Shown one piece after another: positions 5,099 through 5,170 of a stretch of 5,170 nucleotides of DNA (position 1 is its first letter; every line of letters starts with the position of its first letter). Source of the DNA: Thermoplasmata archaeon (GTDB lineage: Archaea > Thermoplasmatota > Thermoplasmata > UBA10834); assembly GCA_013331315.1 (NCBI GenBank), contig DUGQ01000126.1, forward strand, positions 1 through 5,170, given 5' to 3'. The notes under the pieces are model-generated. The model saw nothing but the letters and a program-made list of their open reading frames with translations. It ran no database searches and was not told the DNA's origin. Position numbers and translations under genes: made by a program.

Positions 5099-5170
5099 AT
5101 GGATATGCGGGAGAGGGTTCGCGGGGCCGTGGATGACACGCGGTCCCTGGAGGGAATGCGCAGCTCTTTC
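5099..5170 (+). CDS. Start of an unidentified gene, cut by the window edge
   Basis: ATG at 5099 opens a frame that runs 24 codons without a stop to the right edge, beginning MDMRERVRGAVDDTRSLEGM. It is hydrophilic and likely helical, with no signal peptide. The Shine-Dalgarno site at 5086-5091 supports this start; a second ATG at 5105 is a less well-spaced alternative. It begins 50 bases after the 125-residue gene with no box A between, so the two are probably one operon. Too little is visible to name a family. Confidence 0.6.
   Translation, partial: MDMRERVRGAVDDTRSLEGMRSSF

Overview
The window is a high-GC archaeal chromosome segment, most likely from a euryarchaeote of the Thermoplasmatota type; this lineage is inferred from protein style, not from any marker gene. 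Three things point to archaea: a thiD-thiN fusion, a membrane-anchored long FKBP of archaeal type, and archaeal box A (TATA) promoters placed so that the first genes of transcripts are leaderless or nearly so. No phage, insertion sequence, CRISPR array, tRNA or rRNA was seen.

Layout, left to right. Positions 1-87 (+) hold the last 28 codons of a MoaD/SAMP-type ubiquitin-like sulfur carrier ending in PPVSGG. A GC-rich spacer (88-194) contains a small hairpin and a clear box A. At 195-1148 (+) lies an exported, membrane-anchored FKBP-type prolyl isomerase. Its stop codon overlaps the stop codon of a convergent PAP2-family membrane phosphatase (1145-1975, -). Upstream of that, on the same strand, are a GT4 glycosyltransferase (2085-3236, -) and bifunctional thiDN (3241-4566, -). 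These minus-strand genes are closely packed (4 bp and about 57-110 bp gaps) and could form one transcript led by thiDN. A 104-bp divergent promoter region (4567-4670) separates thiDN from a plus-strand 125-residue protein of unknown function (4671-5048). That gene is followed by the start of another gene (5099 onward), preceded by a good Shine-Dalgarno site and running off the right edge.

How the genes fit together. thiDN makes thiamine phosphate from pyrimidine and thiazole precursors. The glycosyltransferase and the PAP2 phosphatase both suggest chemistry on membrane lipid or polyprenyl-phosphate substrates, and their pairing is the most useful functional hint in the window. The FKBP acts outside the membrane as a folding factor.

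The most notable sequence oddity is at the 5' end of the PAP2 gene. The only in-frame start is a GTG inside what looks like the first membrane helix. An ATG 52 bases upstream would give a much better N-terminus if one G were removed from a run of five, so the gene appears frameshifted there (error, mutation or +1 recoding). No convincing undescribed system was found; most of the window is ordinary housekeeping content.
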